From positions 60,437,443-60,501,442 of the forward strand of contig NC_080585.1 in the NCBI RefSeq assembly GCF_029962835.1: 64,000 nt of DNA. Reading direction: 5' to 3'. The position numbers were made by a program, and so were the translations under genes. The notes under the pieces are model-generated. The model saw only the letters and a list, made by a program, of their open reading frames with translations, did not search any database and was not told where the DNA came from. This DNA is from Magnolia sinica. Lineage: Eukaryota; Streptophyta; Magnoliopsida; Magnoliales; Magnoliaceae. How positions within the stretch are numbered: the first letter of the stretch is position 1; each line of letters starts with the position of its first letter. Shown here one piece after another: positions 32,540 to 45,387 of this stretch.

Positions 32540-35500
32540 ACAATGGCCAGAGGGAAGAAGAAGACCCGAATCTCCCTAGCTGCACTTGACTTAACACCCC
32601 CCTCGGAGCAGCTTGATAGTCATTGGGGTTCCTCTTCCCAACATTAGGCTGATTCTGGCCCTGCGAGGCAAGGTCAATGGTCTCGCGTCAAGGGAGGTCA
32701 ATTGAATTCCCTTGAATAGCAGGTTGAAATGTTGAACAACAACATGAAACTCCATGAGGCAGTTGTTGGAACAACTACAACCTCAGCATGTATAGAAGAC
32801 CAACAGGGAGGATGAACAAACATGCTACAATCCTCCTCAGCCTTCCAGCACACATGCCGCCTCTCAGAGGAGCCGACGACAAGGCTTGACCAAACCAGCC
32901 TCATCTCATGTTCCTATGATTGTAGCTTTGCCCGCTTCCGTTCTATGACACGAGTTAGACTGGAAGAAGCACGGCAAAGCCCCGGTAGAAGCTACTGCCG
33001 AAAGCAGCGAGCCTTAGGAGGTCGAGCTCAAGGATTTACGTGGTCATATCGGGGACATGCGAGAAGCCTACTGCACTAATGCACTGACCCCGATGGAAGC
33101 AATAATGGAGGAATCTGAATCTCCATTTATAGTCGACATCATATAGGCACGACTGCCGGACAGGTTTCGTTTACCTCAAATCACTCCGTTCTCAGGAAAT
33201 ACCGACCCATCAGAGCACATAGAATCCTTTAGGGTCTATATGGAACTCCACAACGCATCTGATATAGTAATGTGCCGAGCTTTCTCCCTAAACCTAATTG
33301 GAGCTGCCTGACTGTGGTTCAAGCAGTTGAAGCCGAACTCCATTAGTTCATTCTCCCAGCTCAGCCAAGTCTTTGTCACAAACTTTATTGGGGGAAAGAA
33401 GAGGCTCAAACCGGCCACCCACCTCCATGTCGTTCAGAAGGATGACGAGTTGTTGAAAGATTACATCAAATGCTTCAATTTGGAAGTTTTACAAGTTCCA
33501 AAGCATTCTGAAGAGCTCGCCCTAACCGCGATCATGGGAGGATTGAGAGACCACCAGTTCCTCTTCTCACTGGACAAAAATCCACCAACCACAATGGCTG
33601 ATCTATTGAATAGGTTGCAGAAATATATTAATGCCGAAGAAGCCCGTGTCTTGCGGGAGGCCATCCAGAACAAAGCTCCCCCGACCAAAGAATAGTAGAC
33701 GAGGGCAGAACCAAGTTCAGCCGCTACGAACAAGAAGAGGAAGGACGACCAATCACGCGACAACCATCGACTGAATAAATGGCCCGACAACAAGTTCAAG
33801 ACCTACACTCCTCTCAATAAAACGTCCGAACAAGTCTTGATGGAGATTCAGGACAAGCACATCCTTGCTGAGCAAGTTGAAATCTGATCCTAATAAAAGG
33901 AGCAAAAGCAAATATTATATCTTCCATCAGGATCAAGGTCATTTGACGCGCGACTGCTTCGACCTCAAGCAGGAAATCGAGGCACTTATTCGTAGCAGTC
34001 ACCTTGGAGAATACGTTAGTCATCGAAAAGAACGGGCCGTGATAAAAGATGCACCCCCTGTCAACAACGAACTAGCGGGAGAAATCATCACTATCTTCGG
34101 GGGACCTGGGGGTGGAGGAGATTCAAATCAAGCTCAGAAAGCCCACGCACGGAGCATCATTCATTCTGACTCAGAACGCGAGATCTTCACAACCAACCGA
34201 CCTTCGAAAGAGCAAAAGGTGGAGACTTGCAGCCTGACCTTTACCGAAGAAGATGCCCGAGGAATTCACCATTCGCATGATGACACGCTTGTGGTCACCC
34301 TGACCATAGCCAATCGTAAAGTATTCCGAATCCTTGTGGACACTGGATTGTCAGCAGATGTCCTCTTCGCACAATCATTTGATAAAATGGGAGTTGGTTG
34401 GTCTAGACTTTGACCTGTCAAGACTCCACTGCTCGGTTTCTCTGGTGGCAGGGTCATACTAGAAGGATCAATACAGCTTCCACTAATGGCCGGAGATGGG
34501 CAGAACCAGGTAACTACGATGGTCGACTTCTTGGTAGTAAACTGTCTGTCCGTCTACAATGCGATCCTCAGCCTACCATCTCTTAACACCTTACGAGCTG
34601 TGGTCTTGACCTACCACCTAGCCATGAAATTCTCGACCGAACAGGGTGTCGGATCAGTTAAAGGAGACCAACATGAAGCTCGACAGTGCTAGATGATGGC
34701 GCCAAGGGCTTCACACCAGACGATGACCGTCGCATCTCTGGACCCTCGCAAGGATTCTGAAGAAAGAGGGTCTCCCATGGAGGACCTCGCTCTTATTCCG
34801 ATCGATGATTCCGACCCGTTTAGAACAGTCCAGATTGGGTCGTCCTTGACACCTCCACTACGGGATAAGATGACAGCCCTCCTTCGACGTTATGTAGACG
34901 TCTTCGCATGGTCTCATGAGGACATGCCCGACATTGACCCAAAAATCATCATGCATCGCCTGAATGTCGACCCGACCACTGACCAATTCGACAGAAGCGG
35001 CGTGCGCTCAGTCTTGAACGATATGCAGTGATCGAAGAAGAAGTCGACAAACTTCTTAAAGCCGAATTCACTGAAGAGGTTTACTATCCAGATTAGATAA
35101 CCAATAGTCTTGGTCAAAAAATCCAATGGGAAATGGCAGGTCTGTGTTGATTACACAGACCTAAACAAGGCATGTCCTAAAGATAGTTTTCCCCTTCCTC
35201 AAATTGATCAGCTTGTTGACAGCACTGTAGGGCATGAACTACTTAGTTTTATGGATGCTTATTCTGGTTATAATCAAACTGTAATGCATCCGTATGATAA
35301 GACAAAAACAACCTTTGTCACTGACAAAGGTCTTTATTGTTACCGAGTTATGCCGTTTACATTGAAAAACACCGGAGCCACCTATCAACGACTAGTCAAC
35401 AGGATGTTCGCCCACCAAATAGGGCGAATAATGGAAGTATACTTCGCCGATATGCTCGTCAAGAGCATTAAGGCCATGGATCATACTTTTGATCTCGAGG

Positions 35501-38030
35501 AAATGTTCCTAGTTCTTCGTGAATACAAGATGAAGTTAAATCCGAGCAAATGTGCCTTCGGGGTTAGCTCGGGAAAGTTCCTCGGTTTCTTGGTCAGCTA
35601 ATGAGGGATCGAAGCAAACCCTGAAAAGATCAAAGCTCTGCTTGACATGGATTCACCAAAGACGACCAAAGACGTCCAATGACTTACAGGAAGAATCGCC
35701 ACACTCAATTGCTTTGTGTCCTGAGCTACAAACAAATGTATCCCCTTCTTCAAATAGCTTAAGGGGAAACAGGTCGTGGATTGGACAGAAGAATGTAAGA
35801 CAGCCTTCCAAAAGCTCAAACAATATCTAGGGTCACCACCATTACTCTCCAAACCTGAGCAAGGAGAATATCTACTACTATACTTGGCTATTTCGGATGC
35901 AGCAGTTAGCTTGGCTTTAATTAGGGAACACGTAGGAAAGCAATTCCTGGTATACTACCTTAGTAAAGCCCTAGTTTCAGCTGAAACCAAATATCCAAGT
36001 CTAGAGAAATTAGCGTTGGCATTGGTCATCTCTTCTTGACGTTTACGGCCGTACTTCCTAGCTCACACCATCATCGTCAAGTACTCCAAAAGCCAGAAGC
36101 CTCGGGAAGGCTGATCGAATGGACGATCGAGTTAAGTGAGTTCGACATCAAATATCGACCCCGAACAACTATGAAAGGTCAGGTAGTGGCTGACTTCATT
36201 ATCGAACTAACTCCTTCATCCGGACAAGAAACCGACCTACCCAGGTTATAACCCATCCCACACATTCTACTCGATCACGCATTCGACTCCCAAGTTGATC
36301 TCGACTTACCCAAGTGGACGCTTTATGTTGATGGCTCATCCAACTCTAAGGCAAGTGGGGTCGGAATAGTCCTAGAGACCCCAGATCATATATGTATGCA
36401 ATATAAGATTCGGATTTCAAGCCTCCAACAATGCAGCAGAATACGAAGTTTTGCTCGTCGGACTTAGGCTGGAGGCCAATATGGGAGCTTAGCACCTCGA
36501 AGTCTTCAGTGACTCTTAGTTGGTCGTCAATTAAATAGCTGAAGCATACTAAGCCAAGAAGGAACACATGAAAGCTTATCTACGAAAAACAAGAGAATTA
36601 ATAAGAAGATCCAAAGATGCAACATAGCTCTGATTCCTCGGGTGGAAAATTTCAAAGCTGACATGTCAGCAAAGCTAGCCACCACGGATGAAGACAATAT
36701 TCCAAGGTCCGTTTTAATCAAATTCCTTACTAAACCGAGCATTGACGAGGCCGACCTCACCTTAACTCTTCCAGTAAACTCGGAACCTACTTGGATGGAT
36801 CCGATCGTCGAGTACCTCAGGGAAGATAACATACCCGAAGACTGGATGGAAGCACACAAACTACGAACCAAATCAGCTTGCTACACCATGGTCAACGACA
36901 TCCTCTACAAGAAAGGGTTTTATCTCCCTTATCTCAGATGTCTCCGACCAGACAAAGCAGAGTACGTCCTAAGGAAAACCCAGGAGGGCATCTGTGGAAA
37001 CCACTCCGGAGGACGAGCCTTAGCCCATAAGGTCATTTAACAAGGATGCTATTGGCCGACCATCCATGCTGATGCTCAGCAGTGCGCTCGAAAATGTGAC
37101 AAATGCAAGCCTTTCACGAATGTACCTCAATAAGCCCTCGAAGAACTCACTTCTATGACCGGGCCATGGCCATTTGCCCAGTGGGGAATCGACATCATCG
37201 GTCCTCTCCCAACCGGCAAAGGTTAGACTAAGTTTGTTGTAGTTGCGGTCGATTACTTCACGAAATGGGTTGAAGCCGAACCTCTGATGAAGATAACCGA
37301 GCAAAAGATTACGGACTTTGTCTGGAAAAACATCATATACAGGTTCGGGATTCCTCGCACGATCGTCTCTGATAACGGAAAGCATTTTGATAACAAGCAA
37401 TTCCAAGAAATGTGCGAAAACCTCGGAATCCATAATGTTTACTCCTCACCGCGGCACTTGTAGGCCAATGGACAAGTCGAAGCGATCAACAAGATCATCA
37501 AGCATCACCTCTGAACCAAGCTCGAAAGAAGAGCCAACAGAGCATGGGCTGAGGAACTCTCCAATGTCTTTTGGGCATACCGAACTACCAGTCGGACGAC
37601 CACTGGGGAAACTCCATTTTCTTTAGCTTATGGAGTAGAAGCAGTCACTCCAGTAGAAATTGGGTTACTAACGGCTCGGACAGAAGCATTCGACAAACAA
37701 GTGAACTCTGAGCTAATGGCGTTAAGTCTCGACCTTCTCGAGGAAAGGGGAGAGCTATCTCAGATCCAAACTGCTGTTCGTCAACAGCAATTGGCATGTT
37801 TCTACAATGCCAAGGTGAGCGTTAGGAGGTTCCGAGCTGGTGACTTAGTCCTTCGAAGATCCTTCCAAAACACTAAGGAGCCAGGATCGAGAACTTTGGG
37901 CCCAAATTGGGAAGGGCCCTACGTGGTAACAAGTACAAGCTGACCTGGATTGTACCATCTAGAAGATCTGGACGGTCAGCTCCTGCCTCATCCCTGGAAT
38001 GCCGAACATCTCAAGATCTATCATCCTTAA
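32540..38030 (+). mobile_element. gag-pol region of the Tat element (fossil)
   Basis: Gag occupies about 33100-34050 (a retrotransposon gag domain with FFIGGKKR-like and RLQKYINAEEA sequence, then a zinc-knuckle-like YCxFHxxxGHxTxDC form). Protease lies near 34290-34420 (ILVDTGLSADVLF). Reverse transcriptase is at about 34900-35600 (WQVCVDYTDLNKACPKDSFP, then a variant of the YxDDM box as YFADML). A first RNase H lies at 35770-36060. A second RNase H (LYVDGSSNSKASGVGIVL) at about 36300-36600 is typical of Tat and Ogre elements. Integrase runs from about 37000 to 37990. The frame has multiple breaks. Confidence 0.88.
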
Positions 38031-38407
38031 CAAACTGATTCGAAGTTTACTGTACAACAATTGTATTCTAGATAGTGCAAATAAAAATTTTGTAGTATGA
38101 TTTCTGTTATGGTCAACTTATTTACAAGATCTGACCTATGGCCGATCTATCTTTAGGATCCGACCTATGGCCGAGCTATCTACTAGATCTGACTTATCGA
38201 ATTCGACCCTGGTCCGATCTACTTAACTTAGAAAAATCTGTGAATGAGCACACCATTTTTTTTAAAAAAAAAAGCGAATTCTATTGATAAAGCTCCCAAG
38301 AGCAGGATTGCATCGCGCTACCAAAAACAAAAAATGAAAAGAAAAAAAAGGGGGTTTACAAAAGGAAATTGATCTTTAAGCCTCGAGGGGCTGCTCGGAA
38401 GACACAT

Positions 38408-41400
38408 TGTAACGCCCTGAAATTTGAGGGTCGAGCATAACTCAGCTCCCGAGTTCCAAAACATCACTTATGCAACATATTTAATGATGGATGTATGTTA
38501 ACTGTATTAGTGCATAAAACATGGAATAGATTAAGCCAAAGTGCAGATATAATTCAGGGATAAGTGAAGAAAGCAAGCGGAAGACTTAAAGAACTATATG
38601 TGTGTACATGTGCGAATCCCCGAAATACATACACATATCAGGTCGTAATGTAAGTGTTGCTATCAAAATTACAAGTATCAAATTACATCATTTAATTTCC
38701 AAAAGAAATCCCATCATCCCGCGCATCAGAACAAGGCTCACTAGAACCCGTCTGAAAACTGCATAAAAGAGAAAGCATCCTCATCATCCTCGATCTCTCG
38801 CTCTGCCTCAGAAGTCGCATCAACATCTGCAACATCAGCAACTAAGACAGAGTCTGGTGGGTGTTTAACACCGCCCCAGAACGTGGGAGTGAGTGATCAA
38901 CTCAGTGGACCAATAAAGCACAGGTTAACATGTTATCAGTTCAATCAAGTAGTAATGATAAAGCAGAACAATTAAACATGTCCTAAGTACTCTTGTTAAT
39001 GCTAGGATGTATGCAGAATGATGCGTGCCCTCACGCGTACACCCTCAGCGTCTGCATCTTACGTTACGCATGACATCGTCTCAAAGTGCGCCACGTCTAC
39101 AAAGCACATGCAAATACGGTGCATGAACATGATTACCAAGTGGTTATTAGTCCTTTTCATACAGCAGGATTGGGAAGCTAAGGTACTTTCCTCATATCAC
39201 CATCCAAACAGTGATCCATTCTAGGGTCGTCAGTCCTAAACATCTCATACGATCATATGGTTTTAGGTCGTTGCAAAGGGCTCATCACCAATCAATGCAC
39301 ACCCATCATACCTTCGTTACTACACTAAGGCTCGTCACCTCAATGTGGTGTCCAGGTATGCTCGAGGTCACTACAAAGGGCTCTTCACCAATCAATGTAG
39401 GCCGACAGCATGAATATAGTGTCCCATACCACCATAATCGGCTCACGAGTTTGGTTGCTCACTGGTCACTACAGAGAGGCTCGTCACCCCAGCGTAGGCC
39501 GACAGCTCGACCACTATGTCCCATACCACCATGTCCGGCTCATGAGTCTTAGCGGATCAAGGTACCATGGTTAATAGGATTTTATTGGTAAGTTGGGTAC
39601 CCTAGATTCACATAGTAACGTCCATACATAGTGAACATACATTGGACAATCGGGTTACTTGACGAACTTGACTAGCACGAGCGCACATTGGGTTGAATGA
39701 CATAAAGTGCGTAAACACTCCACGTGGCCAAACCACTGCCGACAACTCTAATACGTCTCAGGTTCGTCTAATCACGTCCTACGTGGCGAAAGCAACCTCA
39801 GTCACGATCTTAAGGCCAATTACCGATTTCCTGGACTAATGCATAGTCCCACACACATTACACTACCACAGATATTCGTATTGAATGTAGAACAGTAAAG
39901 GAACAACAACTCAAATCATGTGGTACACAAGCATTTGAAGAATATCAACTTAACATGAATGTAAGCATAAGTAATACTTGAATTTAAACAACAAGGAATG
40001 TAACTTACATGAAGGAAATCATACACACTAGTGGGAGAGTTGGGAATCGCTTCTCAACACCCATACTAGGTTGGTACATCACACTTTAGATCATTCAGAC
40101 ATTTCTACAAACACTTAGAATACATAATACAACATACATGACGTATGTTGAAATACACACATTTGAACATTTCCTTTTACCAAGGAGTTATCACACATAC
40201 AATTAGCATAAGTACACAACAAATAATCATGGCAAACACAGGTTCATATTTTATACGCATACGGTACTTTATACATACACATAGAATACACAAATCTCAA
40301 TATAACACATGCATATCAGGAACGCAAAATAAACATAACATTTGGCATGTGAAATCTCATCCATAGCAAGAATAAACCATTAACTGGCACTGAAAGCCTT
40401 GAAAACCATAACCTATACACTTAAAGTCCGTACCTTAAGCCAGAAAAGAACACCGAACTGATTTCAGACGATATGTCTTCGTCAATGGCGACAAAATAAC
40501 CTAAAGCAAGAATAGAAATGAGCTACAACACACAAAGACTATTCTAAGCTCTAACACAGATTAGGGTTAGGTTAACTTACCCAAAGATGAACTCAGAATC
40601 GCCGGAATAACGATTCAAAAGTGAAGGTTTAAGGATGAAGAAGAACAGGAAAGAATCTAAGATGATTCACCAACTTCTCTCTCACTTTCTCTCTCTTTTC
40701 CTTTCTCTTTCTTAGTTAGGGTTAGGAAATTCGTATGGAAAAGAGAGCTAGGGTTTTAAGGTCTATAAATAGGCCTAATATTGATGAAAATAACCCCAGG
40801 GCCAAGGTATACTTAGGGTATAACCAAAATCGGCCTCTCACGATCCAACGAAGCACTTTCGGTGGGCCTATTACCACGAAAGGTCGGACTTTAGCTCACT
40901 GACCATGGATCTAGGTCAAGCTGAGTTTTCGTACCGACTGGATCTTCAGATCAGCCGTGGCGGACCACACTCAATTCAACGGTCACTGAATCTCGATCAG
41001 GTCCACAAGCACAAAGACATGCCTGGGCCATCTTCCCTGATCAGAGGGTGAAATTGGGTCAGAATCCAACGGTCAGATTGCTTAAAATCGTCGCACAAGC
41101 GACATAACTCAGATTTCATAAAATCTTACTTAAGTTTCTAACCGTTCTCACACTCTTCACTCCAAACTCAAACAAATCGACCCAGAACATCACATGGACT
41201 TGATTTTTGAGGTGATGGTCAAGCCCAACATGGTGACCGCAACAGCCTAAGATCATCGCTATCGGACTATCGACGCGCGATCCAGGTCAAATCCAGAACT
41301 TCCAAAAAATCCCAAGAGTAACTGGCTTTAGCGATGAATCCTAGATTTCAGAGTAACATAGCGCTAACTAATCTACAGGTTTTGAGTCATGCAGATACAA

Positions 41401-41503
41401 TTTAAGGTGATTGATGCAAATTTCACAAGCAATCGAGTATAGTGCTAATTACCTCAAAAAGCTACTAAGGAAAGATTAGCACAAAATTTTCAGGGTCATT
41501 ACA
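38408..41503 (-). repeat. 3' LTR of the Tekay-like element
   Basis: 3,096 bp, bounded by TGTAACGCCC and GTCATTACA on the plus strand. It contains repeated blocks of the type AAAGGGCTC(G/T)TCACCAATCA and GTGTCCCATACCACCAT, a TATAAATAGG box near 40764, and CT-rich sequence near 40680. Same length as the 5' LTR. Confidence 0.92.
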
Positions 41504-41695
41504 ATCTACCCCCCTTAAAGAAAATTTCATCCTCGAAATTCATACCTTCTCATATTCCTCAAGGATCTAAGGGTAGCTCTTCCTGACCTCAGCTTCAGAT
41601 TCCCAAGTAGCCTCTTCTTCACTATGATGCGTCCATAGCACCTTCACAAGAGGGATAACCTTGCTACGCAATACCTGCTCCTTCCTGTAACGCCC

Positions 41696-44600
41696 TGAAA
41701 TTCGGGGGTCGAGCATAACTCAGCTCCCGAGTTCCAAAACATCACTTATGCAACATATTTAATGATGGATGTATGTTGACTGTATTAGTGCATAAAACAT
41801 GGAATAGATTAAGCTAAAACACAAATATAATTCAGAGATAAGTGAATAAAGCAAGCGGAAGACTTATAGAAAAATATGTGTACAAGTGTAAATCCCTGAA
41901 GTACATATACAAACCAAGTCATATGAAAGTGTTACTTAACAAAATTATAAGTATCAAGTTACATCATTTAAATCCCCAAAAATAATCCCAGCATCCCGCG
42001 CATCAGACCAAGGCTCGCTAGAACCCGTCTGAAAACTGCATATAAGAGAAGGCAGCCTCATCATCATCCATCTCCCACTCTGCCTCAGAAGTCGCATCAA
42101 CATCTGCAACATCAGAACCTAAGACAGAGTCTGGTGGGTGTTTAACACCGCCCCAGAAACGTGGGAGTGAGTGATCAACTCAGTAGAACAATAAGGCACT
42201 GGTTAACATGTTATCAGTTCAATCAAACAGTAATGATAAAGCAGAACAATTAAATAAATCCTAAGTACTCTTATTAATGTAGGGATGTATGCAAAATGAC
42301 GCGTGCCCTCACGCGTACACCCTCAGCGTCTTCATCTTACGTTACGCATGACATCGCCTCAAAGTGCTCCACATCTACAAAGCACATGCAAATGCGGTGC
42401 ATAGATATGATTACCAAGTTGTTATTAGTCCATTTCACACAGCAGGATTGGAAAGCTAAGATACCTTCCTCATGTCACCATCCAAACAGTGATCCATTCT
42501 AGGGTCGTCAGTCCTAGACATCTCATACGATCATATATTTGAGGTCGTAGCAAAGGGCTCGTCACCAATCAATGCACGCCTTTCACACCTTTACCACCAC
42601 AGTTCGGCTCGTCACCTCATTACGGTATCCAGGTATGCTCGAGGTCACTACAAAGGGCTCGTCACCAATCAATGTAGGCCAACAGCACGAATATAGTGTC
42701 CCATACCACCATAATCGGCTCACGAGTTTAATTACTCACTGATCACTACGGGGAGGCTCGTCACCCCAGCGTAGGCCGACAGCTCGACCACGGTGTCCCA
42801 TACCACCATGTCCAGCTCATGAGTCTTAGCGGATCGAGATACCATGGTTATCAGGATTTCACTGGTAAGTTCGGTACCCTAGATTCAAGCAGTAGCGTCC
42901 ATACATGGTGAACATACATCGGACAATCGGGTTACTTGACGAACTCGACTAGCACGAGCGGACGTTGAATTGAGCGACATAGAGTGCGCAAACACTCCGC
43001 GTGGCCAAACCACTGCCGACAACTCTAATACGGCTCGGGTTCATCTAATACGTCCTACATGGCGAAAGCAATCTCAACCACGAACATAGAGTCGATTACC
43101 GATTTCCTGGACTAATGCATAGTCTCAAACACCTTACACTACAACAGATATTCATGTTGAATGTAAAACAGTAATGGAACAACAACTTAAATCATGGTAC
43201 ATACGCATCTGAGGAATATCAACTTAACATAAATGTAAGCATAAGTAATGCTTGAATTTAAATAACATGGAACGTAACTTACATAAAGGAAATCATGCAC
43301 ATCAATAGGAGTGTTGAGAATCACTTCTCAACGCCCGCAATTAGTGTAATAAGTTACACTTTAGATCATTCATGCATTTCTACAAACACTTAGCACACAT
43401 GGAACAACATACATGACGTATGTTGAAATACATGCATTTAGACAATTCCTTTTACCAAGGAGTTGTCATACATACATCTAGCATACATACATGACAAATT
43501 ATCATGGCAAACACAAGTGCATATTTTATACGTATACGGTACTTTATACATACACATAGAATACACAAATCTCAATATAACGCATGCATATCAGGAAAGC
43601 AACGTAAACACAACATTTGGCATGTGAAATCCCATCCATAACAAGAATAAATCATTAACTGGCATTGAAAGCCTTGAAAACCATAACCTATACACTTAAA
43701 GTCCACACCTTAAGCAAGGAAAGAACACCGAATTGATTTAGACGAGTTGTCTTCGTCAACGGCGATAGAATACCCTAAAGCAAGAATAGAAATGAGATAC
43801 AACAACACCAAGACTAATCTAAACTCTAACACAGATTAGGGTTAGGTTAACTTACCCCAAAATGAACTTAGAACCGTCAGAATAACGATTCAAAGTGAAG
43901 GTTCAAAGATGGAGAAGAATAAGGAAGAATCCAAGATGATTCACCAACTTATCTCTCTCACTTTGTCTCTCTTTTCCACTCTCTTTCCAAGCTAGGGTTA
44001 GAGAAAATTCGTATGGAAAAGAGGGCTAGGGTTTAAGGACTATAAATAGGCCTCAAATTGATGAAAATAACCCTAGGGTCAAGGTATACTTCAAGTATAA
44101 CCAAAACTTGCCTCTTACGATCCAACGAAGTACTTCTGGTGGGCCTATAACCACGAAAGGTCGGACTTAAGCTCATTGACCATGGATCTTGGTCAGGCTG
44201 AGTTTTCGTACCGACTGACTCTTCAGATTAGCCGTGGCGGACCACACTCAATTCAACGGTCACGGAATCTCGATCAGGTCCACAAGCACAAGGATATGCC
44301 TGGGCCACCTTCCCTGATCAGAGGGTGAAATTGAGTTAGAATCCAATGGTCAGATAGCTTAAAATCGTCACGCAAGCGACACGACTCAGATTTCATAAAA
44401 ACTTAATAAATTTCCAACCGTTCTCACACTCTTCACTCCGAGCTCAATCAAATCGACCCAGAACATTACATGGACTTGATTTTCGAGGTAATGGTCAAGC
44501 CCAACTCGGTGACCGCAACAGCCTAAGATCATCGCTATCGGACTTTCGACCCGCGGTCCAGGTCCGATCCAGATCTTCCAAAAATTCTCCAGAACAACTG

Positions 44601-44782
44601 GATTTAGCGATGGATCTCAGATTTTAGAGTAACATAGCGCTAACTAATCTACAAGTTTAGAGCCATGCAGATACAATTTAAAGTGATTGATGCGAATTTC
44701 ACAAGCAATCGAGTATAGCGCTAATTACCCCAAAAACAACTACTTAAGGAAAGATTAGCATAAAAATTCCAAGGTCGTTACA
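41696..44782 (-). mobile_element. Solo LTR of the Tekay-like family inside the Tekay-like element (fossil)
   Basis: 3,087 bp, begins TGTAACGCCC and ends GGTCGTTACA. It is flanked by the direct repeat CTTCC (41691-41695 and 44783-44787). The sequences left and right of it join as one integrase C-terminal/chromodomain region of the surrounding element, proving that this is an insertion and not one of the element's own LTRs. It is more diverged from the two flanking LTRs than they are from each other, so it came from a different family member. Confidence 0.93.
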
Positions 44783-45387
44783 CTTCCTGTCGAGAATACG
44801 CGTCGGTCGCAGTATATAAGTGACATCCTCACTCAACTACACCTGCTCCCAACTGATAATTTGCGAAGGATCAGGAACGTACTTCTTCAGCATAGAAACA
44901 TGAAATACGTTATGCATGCCCACAAGAGGTGTGGGCAAGGCAAGGCGGTATGCTATCGCTCCCACTTGATCCAGAACTTGAAATAGACCAATAAATCTCG
45001 CGTCAGCTTCCCCTTCTTACCGAACCGCAGAACTCCCTTCATAAGAGAGACCTTCAGAAATACATGATCTCCAACCTCAAACTCAAGCGGTCGACGCCTC
45101 GTATCAGCATAACTCTTCTACCTACTCTGGGCTGTTAGGAGTCGACGTCAAATGATGTCAACTTTCTCTGAAGTCACCTGCACCAATTTCGGGCCAAGCA
45201 AACTAAGCTTGCCAACTTCTGCCCAGCAATGCGGTGCTCTGCACGGACGACCATACAACGCCTCATAGGGAGCCATGCCGATACTCGCCTAGAAACTGTT
45301 ATTATACGCAAACTCTACATACTGAAGACAATCATCCCAACTATCCTTGAAATCCAAAACACAAGCTAGCAACATGTCTTTCAGGAC

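Noticed and set aside
39018-39552. Open frames repeated in each long LTR (also at 42296 and 52254)
   Set aside because: They recur because the LTR is repeated, are interrupted differently in each copy, and match no protein; treated as LTR noncoding sequence.
38408-44782. Two tandem LTRs read as a separate short element between 38408 and 44782
   Set aside because: The CTTCC duplication around 41696-44782 and continuity of integrase-tail sequence across it show a solo LTR inserted in the larger element.
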